DNA from: Paracidovorax konjaci | Lineage (GTDB): Bacteria > Pseudomonadota > Gammaproteobacteria > Burkholderiales > Burkholderiaceae_C | Reading direction: 5' to 3' | NCBI RefSeq assembly: GCF_900112675.1 | Contig: NZ_FOMQ01000015.1 | Span: forward strand, 59,681-123,680 | DNA length: 64,000 nt | Shown: positions 26,795-36,435 of the stretch, in pieces | Position numbering within the stretch: the first letter of the stretch is position 1 | How the letters are laid out: the number at the start of each line of letters is the position of its first letter | The notes under the pieces: generated by a model | Told to the model about the DNA's origin: nothing | What the model saw: only the letters and a program-made list of their open reading frames with translations | Databases searched by the model: none | Program-made: the position numbers and the translations under genes

Positions 26795-28597
26795 ATGAGC
26801 TACACCGCCCCCGTCAAGGACATGCTGTTCGCCATCGAGCACCTCGCGGGCCTCGCGCAGGTGGCCGCGCTGCCGGGCTTCGAGGACGCCGGCCTCGACA
26901 CGGCGCAGGCGGTGCTGGAGGAATGCGCGCGCTTCAACGAGGGCGTGGTGGCGCCGCTGAACGTGGCGGGCGACCGCAACCCGTCGTCGTGGAAGGACGG
27001 GCAGGTCACGACCACCCCGGGCTTCAAGGAGGCCTTCCGCCAGTACGCCGAGGGCGGCTGGCAGGGCCTGCAGCACCCCGTGGATTTCGGTGGCCAGGGC
27101 CTGCCCAAGACCATCGGCGCGGCCTGCGCGGAGATGCTCAACAGCGCCAACATGAGCTTCGCGCTGTGCCCGCTGCTCACCGACGGCGCCATCGAGGCGC
27201 TGCTCACGGCCGGCAGCGATGCGCTCAAGGCCACCTATCTCGAGAAGCTCGTGTCCGGCCAGTGGACGGGCTCGATGAACCTGACCGAGCCGCAGGCCGG
27301 CTCGGACCTCGCCCTGGTGCGCACGCGCGCCGAACCGCAGGAGGGCGGCAGCTACAAGGTCTTCGGCACGAAGATCTTCATCACCTACGGCGAGCACGAC
27401 ATGGCGGAGAACATCGTGCACCTGGTGCTGGCCCGCGTGGCCGGCGCGCCCGAGGGCGTGAAGGGCATCAGCCTGTTCGTGGTGCCGAAGTTCCTGGTGA
27501 ACGCTGGCGGCTCGCTGGGCGCGCGCAACGACGTGCAGTGCGTTTCCATCGAGCACAAGCTCGGCATCAAGGCTTCTCCGACGGCAGTGCTGCAGTTCGG
27601 TGATGCGGGCGGCGCGGTGGGCTACCTCGTGGGCGAGGAGAACCGCGGCCTGGAATACATGTTCATCATGATGAACGCCGCGCGCTATGCCGTGGGCCTG
27701 CAGGGCATCGCGGTGGCCGAGCGTGCCTACCAGCAGGCCGTGCAGTACGCGCGCGACCGCGTGCAGAGCCGCCCCGTGGACGGCAGCCTGCCGGGCAGCG
27801 CGCCGATCATCCACCACCCCGACGTGCGCCGCATGCTCATGACCATGCGCGCGCTCACCGAGGGCTGCCGCGCCATGGCGACCGTGGCCGCCGCGGCGTA
27901 CGACGCCGCGCACCACCACACCGATGCCGCGGTGCGCAAGGAGAATCAGGCGTTCTACGAATTCATGGTGCCGCTCGTGAAGGGCTACAGCACCGAGATG
28001 AGCCTGGAGGTGACCAGCCTGGGCGTGCAGGTGCACGGCGGCATGGGCTTCATCGAGGAAACCGGCGCCGCGCAGCACTACCGCGACGCGCGCATCCTGC
28101 CCATCTACGAAGGCACGACGGCGATCCAGGCCAACGACCTCGTGGGCCGCAAGACGGTGCGCGACGGAGCGGCCACGGCGCTCGCCATCTCAGCACAGGC
28201 GCGCGGGACGGCGGACGCGCTGCGCGCGTCCGGCACGCCGGATGCCGTGGCCGTCGCCCGGCGCCTGGCCGAGGCCTGCGACGCCTTCGACGACGCGGCG
28301 CGCTTCATCGCGGGCAGCGCCAAGTCCGATCCCAACGCCGCCTTCGCGGGCAGCGTGCCCTACCTCATGCTGGCCGGCAACCTCGTCGCGGGCTGGCAGA
28401 TGGGCCGGGCCCTGCTCAAGGCGCAGGAGCTGCTGGCCGGGCAGGGCGCGGCCGGCGGGGACGCCGCCTTCCTGCAGGCCAAGGTGGCCACGGCGCGGTT
28501 CTACGCGGAGCACATCCTCGTGCGCACGCAGGCCCAGCGCGACGCCATCGTGGACGGCGCGGCCAGCGTGACCGCGCTGGCGCTGGAGTCCTTCTGA
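26795..28597 (+). CDS. acyl-CoA dehydrogenase (long, about 600 residues)
   Basis: A 600-residue flavoprotein that would oxidise an acyl-CoA to the 2-enoyl-CoA and pass electrons to EtfAB. The central segments MNLTEPQAGSDLALVRTRAE and RILPIYEGTTAIQANDLVGR (with the catalytic-region Glu) are typical. Length and C-terminal extension fit the DUF-extended group of longer dehydrogenases such as FadE/AidB relatives. GGAGG precedes the ATG. Chain-length specificity cannot be read. Confidence 0.93.
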   Translation: MSYTAPVKDMLFAIEHLAGLAQVAALPGFEDAGLDTAQAVLEECARFNEGVVAPLNVAGDRNPSSWKDGQVTTTPGFKEAFRQYAEGGWQGLQHPVDFGGQGLPKTIGAACAEMLNSANMSFALCPLLTDGAIEALLTAGSDALKATYLEKLVSGQWTGSMNLTEPQAGSDLALVRTRAEPQEGGSYKVFGTKIFITYGEHDMAENIVHLVLARVAGAPEGVKGISLFVVPKFLVNAGGSLGARNDVQCVSIEHKLGIKASPTAVLQFGDAGGAVGYLVGEENRGLEYMFIMMNAARYAVGLQGIAVAERAYQQAVQYARDRVQSRPVDGSLPGSAPIIHHPDVRRMLMTMRALTEGCRAMATVAAAAYDAAHHHTDAAVRKENQAFYEFMVPLVKGYSTEMSLEVTSLGVQVHGGMGFIEETGAAQHYRDARILPIYEGTTAIQANDLVGRKTVRDGAATALAISAQARGTADALRASGTPDAVAVARRLAEACDAFDDAARFIAGSAKSDPNAAFAGSVPYLMLAGNLVAGWQMGRALLKAQELLAGQGAAGGDAAFLQAKVATARFYAEHILVRTQAQRDAIVDGAASVTALALESF

Positions 28598-28612
28598 CCG
28601 CCAGTGACTCCA

Positions 28613-28660
28613 TTTACTATTAAAAAGATAGCAAACTATTCAATGAATACGGCGGCATGA
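28613..28660 (+). repeat. dispersed repeat R1, copy E
   Basis: TTTACTATTAAAAAGATAGC then AAACTATTCAATG and AATACGGCGGCATGAGGC. It begins 16 bp after the acyl-CoA dehydrogenase stop and lies before the nitronate monooxygenase gene. Confidence 0.85.
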
Positions 28661-28716
28661 GGCTATTCCGGCTTGCAGGCCGGGGCGCTGCCGCCGCCCA
28701 CCAGGAGACCTCCGCC

Positions 28717-29673
28717 ATGCGCACCTTGCCCCCCGTGTTCCAGAAACTGTCGCTGCCGGTCATCGGCTCGCCGCTTTTCATCATCAGCAACCCCAAGCTG
28801 GTGATCGCGCAGTGCCAGGCCGGCATCGTGGGCTCCATGCCCGCGCTCAATGCCCGCCCCGCCGAGCTGCTGGCGGACTGGCTCGCCGAGATCACCGAGA
28901 CGCTGGCGGCCTGGGACCGCGCGCACCCCGAATCGCCCTCGGCGCCGTTCGCGATCAACCAGATCGTGCACAAGAGCAACGACCGGCTGGAGCACGACAT
29001 GGAGGTGTGCGCCCGGTTCAAGGTGCCGATCGTCATCACCAGCCTGGGCGCGCGCGAGGACGTCAACCAGGCCGTGCACGGCTGGGGCGGCGTGGTGCTG
29101 CACGACATCATCAACAACAAGTTCGCGCACAAGGCCATCGAGAAGGGCGCCGACGGCCTGATCGCCGTGGCGGCCGGCGCGGGCGGCCATGCGGGCATCA
29201 AGAGCCCGTTCGCGCTGATCCAGGAAATCCGGCAGTGGTTCGATGGCCCGCTGGCGCTGTCGGGCTCCATCGCCTCGGGCGGCGCCGTGCTGGCCGCGCA
29301 GGCCATGGGCGCCGACTTCGCCTACATCGGCTCGGCCTTCATCGCCACGCACGAGGCCCGCGCGCAGGAGGCCTACAAGGAGGCCATCGTGGCGGGCGAT
29401 TCCGACGACATCGTCTACAGCAACCTCTTCACCGGCGTGCACGGCAACTACCTCGCGCCCTCGATCCGCGCGGCCGGCCTCGACCCCGACAACCTGCCCG
29501 TGTCCGACCCCAGCAAGATGAATTTCGGCGGCGACGCCAAGAAGGCCTGGAAGGACATCTGGGGCTGCGGCCAGGGCATCGGCGCGGTGACGGAGGTGAC
29601 CGGCGCGGCCGAGATGGTGGAGCGGCTGCGCCGCGAATACCACGCGGCCCGCGAGCGCCTGGCGCTGGGCTGA
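28717..29673 (+). CDS. nitronate monooxygenase (2-nitropropane dioxygenase family)
   Basis: A 318-residue FMN-dependent TIM-barrel enzyme that would oxidise alkyl nitronates. FMN-binding and catalytic segments are LIAVAAGAGGHAG, with the catalytic His in GGHAG, and ALSGSIASGGAVLAAQAMGA. AGGAG nine bases before the ATG at 28717 fixes the start; an upstream ATG at 28657 would be encoded at the edge of the R1 repeat. Confidence 0.92.
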   Translation: MRTLPPVFQKLSLPVIGSPLFIISNPKLVIAQCQAGIVGSMPALNARPAELLADWLAEITETLAAWDRAHPESPSAPFAINQIVHKSNDRLEHDMEVCARFKVPIVITSLGAREDVNQAVHGWGGVVLHDIINNKFAHKAIEKGADGLIAVAAGAGGHAGIKSPFALIQEIRQWFDGPLALSGSIASGGAVLAAQAMGADFAYIGSAFIATHEARAQEAYKEAIVAGDSDDIVYSNLFTGVHGNYLAPSIRAAGLDPDNLPVSDPSKMNFGGDAKKAWKDIWGCGQGIGAVTEVTGAAEMVERLRREYHAARERLALG

Positions 29674-29947
29674 CGGGCCGCGGCGCCGCCGGGCCACCGG
29701 CCCGGCTTTGTGCGGGCATTCGTGCGCGGCCCCGCGCCCGGTGCGCCACTTTCCATCCCGGGCCTGCCCCGGATCGGGGCGCCTGGGGCACAATGCGGCC
29801 CCGCCGCGCCGTGCGTCGCCGCCGGGCCGGGCCGCGACAGGCCCCCGGCCCGCCGCAGCGCACAGGCCCTGCACCCCCACAACAACACCAAGAAAACGCT
29901 TTTCCCGCCTTCGGCCGCCATCTCCTGCGGCGGGCGGGCGCCGTCCC
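29674..29947. other. intergenic region before acyltransferase gene
   Basis: 274 bp of GC-rich sequence without a supported gene. No confident promoter or terminator was recognised. Confidence 0.4.
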
Positions 29948-31141
29948 ATGCCTTCCTCGCCATCCCGCAGCACGCTGATCGATTCGGTCAAGGGCATCGC
30001 CTGCGCCACCATCGTGGCGCACCATCTGGCCTTCTACGGGCCCATGTCGGACGTCGCCCAGCCCCTCATGCCGGGGCTCATCGCCTGGCTCTACGAATAT
30101 GGGCGCATGGCCGTGCAGGTGTTCCTGGTGCTGGGCGGCTACCTGGCGGCGGCGCGGTTCTCGGCCGCCGGCGGTGCGCGCTGGAACGGCGCGGGCCCGG
30201 AGATCGGCCGGCGCTTCGTGCGGCTGGCCGTGCCCTATGCAGTGGCGCTGGTGCTGGCCGTGCTGGCCGCCGCCGCCGTGCGGCCCTGGCTGGACCACCC
30301 CTCGGTGCCCGGCGACCCCAGCCTGCCGCAGCTGGTGGCCAATGCGCTGATGCTGCAGGACATCGTGGGCGAGGACGCGCTCTCGGCCGGTGTCTGGTAC
30401 GTGGCCATCGATTTCCAGTTGTTCGCGCTGTCGGCGCTGCTGCTCGCGGCCGCGCGGCTCGGTGCCCGGGCGTCCTTCCTGCCGGCCTGGGCCGGGGCGC
30501 AGACGCTCGCGCGCGCAGCCGTAGCCCTGGCTGCGGCGCTCTCGCTCTGGGAGCTGAACCGGCATCCGGGCCTGGACGCCTGGGCCTTCTACTTCTTCGG
30601 GGCCTACGGCCTGGGCATGATGGCCCGCTGGGCTGTGGGCGCGCCGCGCGGCAGCCCGGCGGCCGCCGGCTGGCTGGTGCTCATCGGCCTCTGGGGCGCG
30701 GTGGCGCTGGCGCTGGAATTCCGCACGCGCATCGCCGTGGCCTGGGGCACGGCGCTGTGGCTGGTGGTGGCGCTGCGCTGGCTGGCCGGCCGCGCCGTAA
30801 CGGGCGAGGCCGCGGCCACGCCGGCACCCGCAACGGCACCGAGCCCGCTGGCCTGGCGCACCTGGCCTGCGCGGCTGGGGCGCATGTCGTACTCGGTGTT
30901 CCTGGTGCACTTCCCCGTGTGCCTGCTGGTCAATGCGGCCGTGAGCACCGCCTGGCCCGATTCACCGGGCATGAACGCGCTGGGCATGGCCGGCGCGATG
31001 GCGCTCTCGGTCATGGCCGGGAAACTGCTCTACGAACGCGTCGAGCGCCACGTGCCGTCGTGGACGCTCGCACTGCGCTGGCAGGCCGGCGTTGTGGGCG
31101 CAGGCGTGGTGGTGGTGCTCGCGGCCGGCCGGCTGGGGTAG
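29948..31141 (+). CDS. acyltransferase 3 family integral membrane protein
   Basis: A 397-residue protein with about ten membrane spans. The first block LIDSVKGIACATIVAHHLAF contains the conserved His pair seen in Acyl_transf_3 proteins, and SYSVFLVHFPVCLLVNA near the C-terminus is the matching late block. The family acetylates or otherwise acylates cell-surface glycans and lipids; the acceptor is unknown. The start is a modest call, as the Shine-Dalgarno sequence is weak. Confidence 0.85.
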   Translation: MPSSPSRSTLIDSVKGIACATIVAHHLAFYGPMSDVAQPLMPGLIAWLYEYGRMAVQVFLVLGGYLAAARFSAAGGARWNGAGPEIGRRFVRLAVPYAVALVLAVLAAAAVRPWLDHPSVPGDPSLPQLVANALMLQDIVGEDALSAGVWYVAIDFQLFALSALLLAAARLGARASFLPAWAGAQTLARAAVALAAALSLWELNRHPGLDAWAFYFFGAYGLGMMARWAVGAPRGSPAAAGWLVLIGLWGAVALALEFRTRIAVAWGTALWLVVALRWLAGRAVTGEAAATPAPATAPSPLAWRTWPARLGRMSYSVFLVHFPVCLLVNAAVSTAWPDSPGMNALGMAGAMALSVMAGKLLYERVERHVPSWTLALRWQAGVVGAGVVVVLAAGRLG

Positions 31142-31164
31142 CGCCTGGCGGCTTTCCGCTGCGT

Positions 31165-31947
31165 TCAGGGGGCGCCTTCGGCGAAGAGCCCCGGCGCGAG
31201 GGCCTCGATGCCTTCCTCATAGGGGGCCGCATCGCCGCCGAGGCTGCGGGTGGCCTCGGCCGCGGTCTTCAGGACGCTGCGGCATGCGGCCAGCATGGCA
31301 TCGGGTGGCGCCAGCCGATGCCGGGGCCCCGACAGCGCGATGGCGCCCTGCAGCTCCCCGGTGACGGAGAACACGGGCGCCGCCACGGATGCCGTGTCCG
31401 GATCCCGCTCCCCATACGACACCGCCCAGAGCGGTGACAGGGCCTTCGCCCCCGATCCCGAAGCGTGGCCGAAGGCCCGCAGGACCTTGCCCGACGCGCC
31501 CTGGGCGATCGGGTATTCCTGGCCGACCGCCACGGAGGCGCGCACCGAGCGGGTCGGCTCGGTGCGGAACACGGCGATGCGCGCCTCGCCGTGCCGCACG
31601 TAGAACGACGCCGTCTCGCCTGTCGACTGGCTCAGGCCCTTGAGCAGCGGCTCGATCACATGGCCCACGTGGAAGGAGCGCTGGTAGATCGCCGCCAGGC
31701 GCAGCGGCTGCGGCCCCACGGCGTACTGGCCGTCCGCGAGCTTGCGGATGAAGCCGCCATGTTCGAGCGCGCCCAGCAGGCGCAGCACGGTGCTTTTGTA
31801 CAGCCCGGTGCGGCGCGAGAGTTCGGTCAGGGTCAGCCGGTCATCGCCCGGGCCGAAGGCGGCGAGCAGCGCGAAGGCGCGGTCGAGGACGGCCACGCCG
31901 CTGGAGTCGGGCGCGGCCGGGGAAGAAGGGTCAACCGATTCAGTCAT
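31165..31947 (-). CDS. IclR family transcriptional regulator
   Basis: A 260-residue regulator with an N-terminal winged HTH (VAVLDRAFALLAAF to LRLLGALEHGGFI) and a C-terminal IclR effector domain. It is divergent from the amidohydrolase-Bug-CaiB-lyase operon, with 220 bp between starts, and probably controls it through the inverted repeats at 32093-32129. The ATG at 31947 removes an unlikely Arg-rich extension of an upstream start. Confidence 0.93.
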   Translation of the reverse strand: MTESVDPSSPAAPDSSGVAVLDRAFALLAAFGPGDDRLTLTELSRRTGLYKSTVLRLLGALEHGGFIRKLADGQYAVGPQPLRLAAIYQRSFHVGHVIEPLLKGLSQSTGETASFYVRHGEARIAVFRTEPTRSVRASVAVGQEYPIAQGASGKVLRAFGHASGSGAKALSPLWAVSYGERDPDTASVAAPVFSVTGELQGAIALSGPRHRLAPPDAMLAACRSVLKTAAEATRSLGGDAAPYEEGIEALAPGLFAEGAP

Positions 31948-32092
31948 GCGTTCCAGGGATCGCGCGTCGGGCGTGGAGTTGCTGGGAAGAAGCCGCCGAG
32001 TGTGGCATGTGCCGGGCCTGGCGCGCGCCTGGGCGGCAGGCCGCGCGCTGCACGGGAAAACCCTGTGCAGACGTTGCGCTGTTGGATTTAAA

Positions 32093-32129
32093 GTTCTATT
32101 CAATGAATATTGGTTCTGTCAGATAGAAC
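32093..32129. promoter_or_regulatory. candidate IclR operator in divergent promoter
   Basis: GTTCT-N7-AGAAC occupies 32113-32129, and GTTCTAT at 32093-32099 pairs with ATAGAAC at 32123-32129, so three half-sites lie on the same face about two to three helical turns apart. The region is A+T-rich compared with its surroundings. This fits an IclR-type operator between the divergent starts. Confidence 0.6.
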
Positions 32130-32167
32130 AAAAGCCGCCAACAACGCATTTCCCGACGAGTACGACC

Positions 32168-33199
32168 GTGAGCAACTACCTGCCTGTGAGAGACGACTGG
32201 CTGGCCCTGGCGCAGGAGCCCGTGCGGGAGCCCGCACTGCCCATCGTCGATGCGCACCACCACTTCTATGACCGGCCGGGCTGGACCTACCTGGCCGCGG
32301 ATTACGCGGCCGACACCGGCTCCGGCCACGACGTGCGCGCCTCCGTCCACATGCAGGCGCTCACCCGCTACCTCACCGCAGGCCCCGAGGCCCTGAAACC
32401 GGTCGGAGAAACGGAGTTCGTGGTGGCGGCCACCGGACAGGGCCCCGCCGGCGGCACGCACGCCGCGCTCGGCATCGTGGGCTACGGCAACCTGCGCCTG
32501 GGCGATGCCGTCCGCCCCGTGCTGGAGGCGCACCTCGAAGCGGGCCGCGGCCGCTTCCGGGGCGTGCGCCACCTGACGACCTGGGACGCCGATCCCACGC
32601 TCACCAATCCGCTCTCGGCCGTGCCCCCGGGCCTGCTGGGGGATCGGGCCTACCGCGAGGGCGTCGCGCACGTGGCGGCTCTCGGGCTGTCGTTCGATGC
32701 CTGGCTGTTCTTCACGCAACTGCCGGAACTGCGGGACCTGGCGAAGGCCTTCCCCGCCATGCCCGTCATCGTCAACCACTGCGGCGGCGTGGTGCGCATC
32801 GGCGCCTACGCGGCGCACCGCGCGGAGGCTTTCGGAGCCTGGCGGCGGTCGATGCGGGAACTCGCCGAACTGCCCAATGTGTTCGTGAAGCTCGGCGGCC
32901 TCGGCATGCGCATCAACGGCTTCGGGTTCGAGCAGGGCGAGCGGCCGCCCTCGTCGGAGCACTTGGCCGAGACCTGGCGGCCGTGGATGGAGACCTGCAT
33001 CGAGGCCTTCGGCGCCGACCGCTGCATGTTCGAGAGCAATTTCCCCGTGGACAAGGGTTCGTATTCCTACCGCACGCTCTGGAACGCATTCAAGGCGATG
33101 ACGGCCTCCGCGGCACCCGGAGAACGCCGGGCCCTGTTCGAAGGCACGGCCACCCGCGTCTACCGGCTCGCGCGCGGCGCGGCCACCGATTCCCAATGA
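32168..33199 (+). CDS. amidohydrolase family 2 metal-dependent hydrolase
   Basis: A 343-residue TIM-barrel hydrolase starting at GTG. Metal-ligand motif is H30-x-H32 in VDAHHHF, further ligands in MPVIVNHCGGVV and the late Asp in ESNFPVDKGS. It resembles hydrolases acting on lactones such as 2-pyrone-4,6-dicarboxylate. First gene of the IclR-controlled operon, so it may open a lactone or release a carboxylic acid that the next enzymes handle. The substrate is not known. Confidence 0.88.
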   Translation: MSNYLPVRDDWLALAQEPVREPALPIVDAHHHFYDRPGWTYLAADYAADTGSGHDVRASVHMQALTRYLTAGPEALKPVGETEFVVAATGQGPAGGTHAALGIVGYGNLRLGDAVRPVLEAHLEAGRGRFRGVRHLTTWDADPTLTNPLSAVPPGLLGDRAYREGVAHVAALGLSFDAWLFFTQLPELRDLAKAFPAMPVIVNHCGGVVRIGAYAAHRAEAFGAWRRSMRELAELPNVFVKLGGLGMRINGFGFEQGERPPSSEHLAETWRPWMETCIEAFGADRCMFESNFPVDKGSYSYRTLWNAFKAMTASAAPGERRALFEGTATRVYRLARGAATDSQ

Positions 33200-33227
33200 C
33201 CGACCGATGGACCCAAGGAGACAGACA

Positions 33228-34202
33228 ATGCAGATCCGCAAACTACTCGCCCGGAGCGCTTTCGCGCTCGCCTGCGCGGTGTCGGCGGGCGGGGCGCTTG
33301 CCCAGGCCGCCTACCCCGACCAGCCCGTGCGGCTCGTGGTGCCGTTCCCGCCGGCCGGGGGCACCGACGTGCTCTCGCGCCTCATCGCCAACGAAGTGGC
33401 GATGAAGGAAAAGATCACCTTCGTGGTGGAGAACAAGCCCGGGGCCGGCGGCAACATCGGCCTGGACGCCGTGGCCAAGGCCCGCAAGGACGGCTACACG
33501 CTGGGCACCGGGCAGACGGCGAACCTCGCCATCAACCCCACGCTCTACGCGAAGATGCCGTTCGATGCGGCCAGGGACTTCGCCCCCGTGATCCTGCTGG
33601 CCTCGCAGCCGGTGATCCTCGTGGTGCGCGCAGAGTCCCCGGTCAAGACCCTGGCCGACCTCAAGAACCAGTCCCAGGGACGGCAGCTCACGATGGCTTC
33701 CGCCGGAACGGGCACGGTCGGCCATATCAGCGGCGAGATGTTCTCCAAGCGCGCGGGCGTGCGGATGATGCACGTGCCCTACAAGGGCGCGGGCCCCGCG
33801 ACCAGCGACCTCATGGGCGGCGTGACCGACTTCTATTTCGCGACGCCGCCCACCGTGCTGGGGCTGGTGAAGTCCGGCAAGCTGCGCGCCATCGCCGTCA
33901 CGTCCCCGAAGCGGCTCGACCTCCTGCCCGACGTGCCCACCGTCGCCGAGTCCGGCTATCCCGGCTTCGTGGCGGAAGACTGGAAGGCCGTCGTGGCACC
34001 GGCCGGCACGCCCGCCGCGGCGATCGCCCGGATCAACCAGTCGATGAATGCCGCGCTGTCCCGCCCCGAGGTCGTCACGCGGCTGAAGGAAGAGGGCAGC
34101 GTGCCGCGCGGCGGCACGCCGGCCGAGCTGGGCCGGTTCATGCAGAGCGAGCAGGCCCGCTGGGGCGTGGCCGTGCGCGAATCCGGCGCCACGGTCGATT
34201 GA
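33228..34202 (+). CDS. Bug/TctC-family tripartite tricarboxylate receptor 1
   Basis: A 324-residue periplasmic receptor. Signal peptide ends at GGALAQ (residue about 26), and the mature part starts YPDQPVRLVVPFPPAGGTDV, the standard Bug opening; VPYKGAGPATSDLMGG is the second signature. AAGGAG is seven bases before the ATG. No TctA/TctB membrane genes are adjacent. Its operon suggests a carboxylate ligand related to the operon enzymes. Confidence 0.93.
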   Translation: MQIRKLLARSAFALACAVSAGGALAQAAYPDQPVRLVVPFPPAGGTDVLSRLIANEVAMKEKITFVVENKPGAGGNIGLDAVAKARKDGYTLGTGQTANLAINPTLYAKMPFDAARDFAPVILLASQPVILVVRAESPVKTLADLKNQSQGRQLTMASAGTGTVGHISGEMFSKRAGVRMMHVPYKGAGPATSDLMGGVTDFYFATPPTVLGLVKSGKLRAIAVTSPKRLDLLPDVPTVAESGYPGFVAEDWKAVVAPAGTPAAAIARINQSMNAALSRPEVVTRLKEEGSVPRGGTPAELGRFMQSEQARWGVAVRESGATVD

Positions 34203-34250
34203 CGCGGCGCCCGGCCCCTGACCGACCACAGACACGGAAGACACGACACC

Positions 34251-35216
34251 ATGCCACTGCCGACCCTTCGACGCCGCAGCCTGCTGCTCGTCGGCACCGC
34301 CTGCCTGGCAGGCGCCGCCGCCTTCGCCCAGAAGCCCATCACCCTCATCGTGCCCTATGCGCCGGGCGGCAGCGCCGATCTGGCGACGCGGGTCATCGCG
34401 CAGTTCGCGGCGCCCGGCGTGGGGGCGCCCCTGGTCGTGGACAACCGCACGGGGGGCGGCGGTATCGTGGGCTGGAGCGCCGCCGCGCGCGCGGCCCCCG
34501 ATGGCAGCACCCTGCTGACCCTGGAGCTGTCATACGCCATCGCGGCGGGGCTGCTGCCCAACCTGCCGTTCGATCCGAAGAAAGCCTTCACGCCGATCAC
34601 GACGGCGGTCAAGGTGCCGCACGTGCTGGTGGTGAACCCGGCCGTTCCGGCCCGGACGGTGCAGGAATTCATCGCGCTCGCGAAGTCCCGGCCCGGCAAG
34701 CTCAACTACGGCTCGGGCGGCAATGGCACGAACACCCACCTCGCGGGAGAGCTGTTCAAGAGCACGACCGGCGTGGACCTCGTGCACGTGCCCTACAAGG
34801 GCGCGGGCGCGGTGCTCACCGACCTCATGGGCGACCAGGTCCAGGCCCTCATCACCTCGGTGCCCACGGCACTGCCGCACATCCGCAGCGGCAAGCTGAA
34901 GGCCCTCATGGTGACGGGCGCGGAGCGCAACGCCATGCTGCCCGACGTGCCCAGCGCGAAGGAGTCGGGCATCCCCGCGATGGACATCGACTACTGGATC
35001 GGCATCGCCGCGCCGGCCGGCACGCCGCCCGCCACGGTCGAGAAGCTGGGCCGGGACATCAACGCGGCGCTCGCGCTGCCCGAGGCGAAGAAGAAAATCG
35101 CCGACATGGGGCTGACGGTGGTCGCCAGCACGCCGGCGCAGGCGACGCAGTTCGTGCAGAACGAGATCCAGCGCTGGACCGCCGTCATCCGGCAGGCCGG
35201 CATCCGTCCGGAATGA
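34251..35216 (+). CDS. Bug/TctC-family receptor 2
   Basis: A 321-residue periplasmic receptor with an Arg-rich signal start (LRRRSLLLVG) and mature opening KPITLIVPYAPGGSADLATR. VPYKGAGAVLTDLMGD is the family signature. It is paralogous to the gene 49 bp upstream but clearly diverged. Two tandem receptors in one operon could bind different pathway compounds or one could act as a sensor. Confidence 0.93.
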   Translation: MPLPTLRRRSLLLVGTACLAGAAAFAQKPITLIVPYAPGGSADLATRVIAQFAAPGVGAPLVVDNRTGGGGIVGWSAAARAAPDGSTLLTLELSYAIAAGLLPNLPFDPKKAFTPITTAVKVPHVLVVNPAVPARTVQEFIALAKSRPGKLNYGSGGNGTNTHLAGELFKSTTGVDLVHVPYKGAGAVLTDLMGDQVQALITSVPTALPHIRSGKLKALMVTGAERNAMLPDVPSAKESGIPAMDIDYWIGIAAPAGTPPATVEKLGRDINAALALPEAKKKIADMGLTVVASTPAQATQFVQNEIQRWTAVIRQAGIRPE

Positions 35217-35232
35217 GTGGGGAAACACACGA

Positions 35233-36435
35233 ATGGCCAACCAACCCCTGAAGGGCGTGCGCGTCCTCGACCTCACCAACGTGCTCGCGGGCCCGTTCTG
35301 CTGCCACCAGCTGGCGCACATGGGCGCGGACGTGATCAAGGTCGAGGCCCGGCTGACCGGCGATCTCGCGCGGCAGCTCGGCGCCGACGTGGAGCTGAAC
35401 CGCCGCAACATGGGCGTGTCGTTCCTGGCGCAGAACCCCGGCAAACGCTCCCTCACGCTGAACCTCAAGAACGCGCGCGCCAGGGAGGTGTTCCGCCGGC
35501 TGGTGCAGACGGCCGATGTGGTCGTCGAGAACTTCCGGCCCGGTGTGATGGACCGCCTGGGACTGGGCTACGCCGCGCTGCTGGAAGACCATCCGCGCCT
35601 CATCTACTGCGCCATCTCGGGGTTCGGCCAGTCGGGGCCGCTGCGCGATCTGCCCGCGTACGACCAGATCATCCAGGGCATGTCCGGGGTGATGGGCGTC
35701 ACCGGCAACGCGGAATGCGCGCCCCTGCGCGTGGGCTATCCCGTGGCCGACACCATCGGCGGCATGACGGCCGCGTTCGCCGTCGCCGCGGCGTTGGCAG
35801 ACACCCGGCGCACGGAGGGCGTCTTCATCGACGTCTCCATGCTGGAGGCCACCATGGCGACCATGGGCTGGGCCGTCTCCAACTACCTTGTCGCGGGCCG
35901 CGAGCCCGTGCCGATGGGCAACGACAACGTGACAGCCAGCCCGTCGGGCACCTTCCGCACCGGCGACGGCCTCATCAACATCGCCGCCAACAAGCAGGAG
36001 CAGTTCGAGGCGGTCTGCCAGGTGGTGGGCCATCCAGAATGGATGGCCGACGGCCGCTTCGCCGACCGGTTCGCGCGCCTCGCGCACCGGGCCGAACTCA
36101 CGGCGCTGCTGGAGCAGGCCCTGCAGGCCCGCTCGACGCAGGAATGGTGGCAGGCGCTCAACGCGGCGGGCGTGCCGTCCGGGCCCGTGTACTCGGTCCC
36201 GCAGGCGCTGGAGATTCCGCAGATCGCGGAGCGCGGCATGGTCGCCACCTATCCGGACGTGCCCGGCGTGGGCCGCGATGTGCGCCTGGTGCGCACCGGC
36301 TTCAAGCTCAACGGCGAGGCGCCCTCGGTGGCCACGCCCCCGCCCGAACTCGGGCAACACACCGCAGCGATCCTGGCCGAGCTGGGTTTCAGCGCGCAGG
36401 ACATCGAATCCCTCAGACAGGAGCAGGCCGTATGA
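35233..36435 (+). CDS. CaiB/BaiF family (class III) CoA-transferase
   Basis: A 400-residue CoA-transferase. The catalytic Asp that forms the aspartyl-CoA thioester is D144 in AYDQIIQGMSG. N-terminal LKGVRVLDLTNVLAGPFC and VIKVEARLTGDLAR are family hallmarks. It would activate the imported carboxylic acid as a CoA thioester. The stop overlaps the start of the lyase gene (ATGA), so the two are translationally coupled. Confidence 0.95.
   Translation: MANQPLKGVRVLDLTNVLAGPFCCHQLAHMGADVIKVEARLTGDLARQLGADVELNRRNMGVSFLAQNPGKRSLTLNLKNARAREVFRRLVQTADVVVENFRPGVMDRLGLGYAALLEDHPRLIYCAISGFGQSGPLRDLPAYDQIIQGMSGVMGVTGNAECAPLRVGYPVADTIGGMTAAFAVAAALADTRRTEGVFIDVSMLEATMATMGWAVSNYLVAGREPVPMGNDNVTASPSGTFRTGDGLINIAANKQEQFEAVCQVVGHPEWMADGRFADRFARLAHRAELTALLEQALQARSTQEWWQALNAAGVPSGPVYSVPQALEIPQIAERGMVATYPDVPGVGRDVRLVRTGFKLNGEAPSVATPPPELGQHTAAILAELGFSAQDIESLRQEQAV

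Noticed and set aside
32090..32112. CTATTCAATGAATA near the IclR operator as another R1 repeat copy
   Set aside because: Only 14 bases match and neither palindrome arm nor the CGGCGGCATGG tail is present; better explained as part of the divergent promoter.
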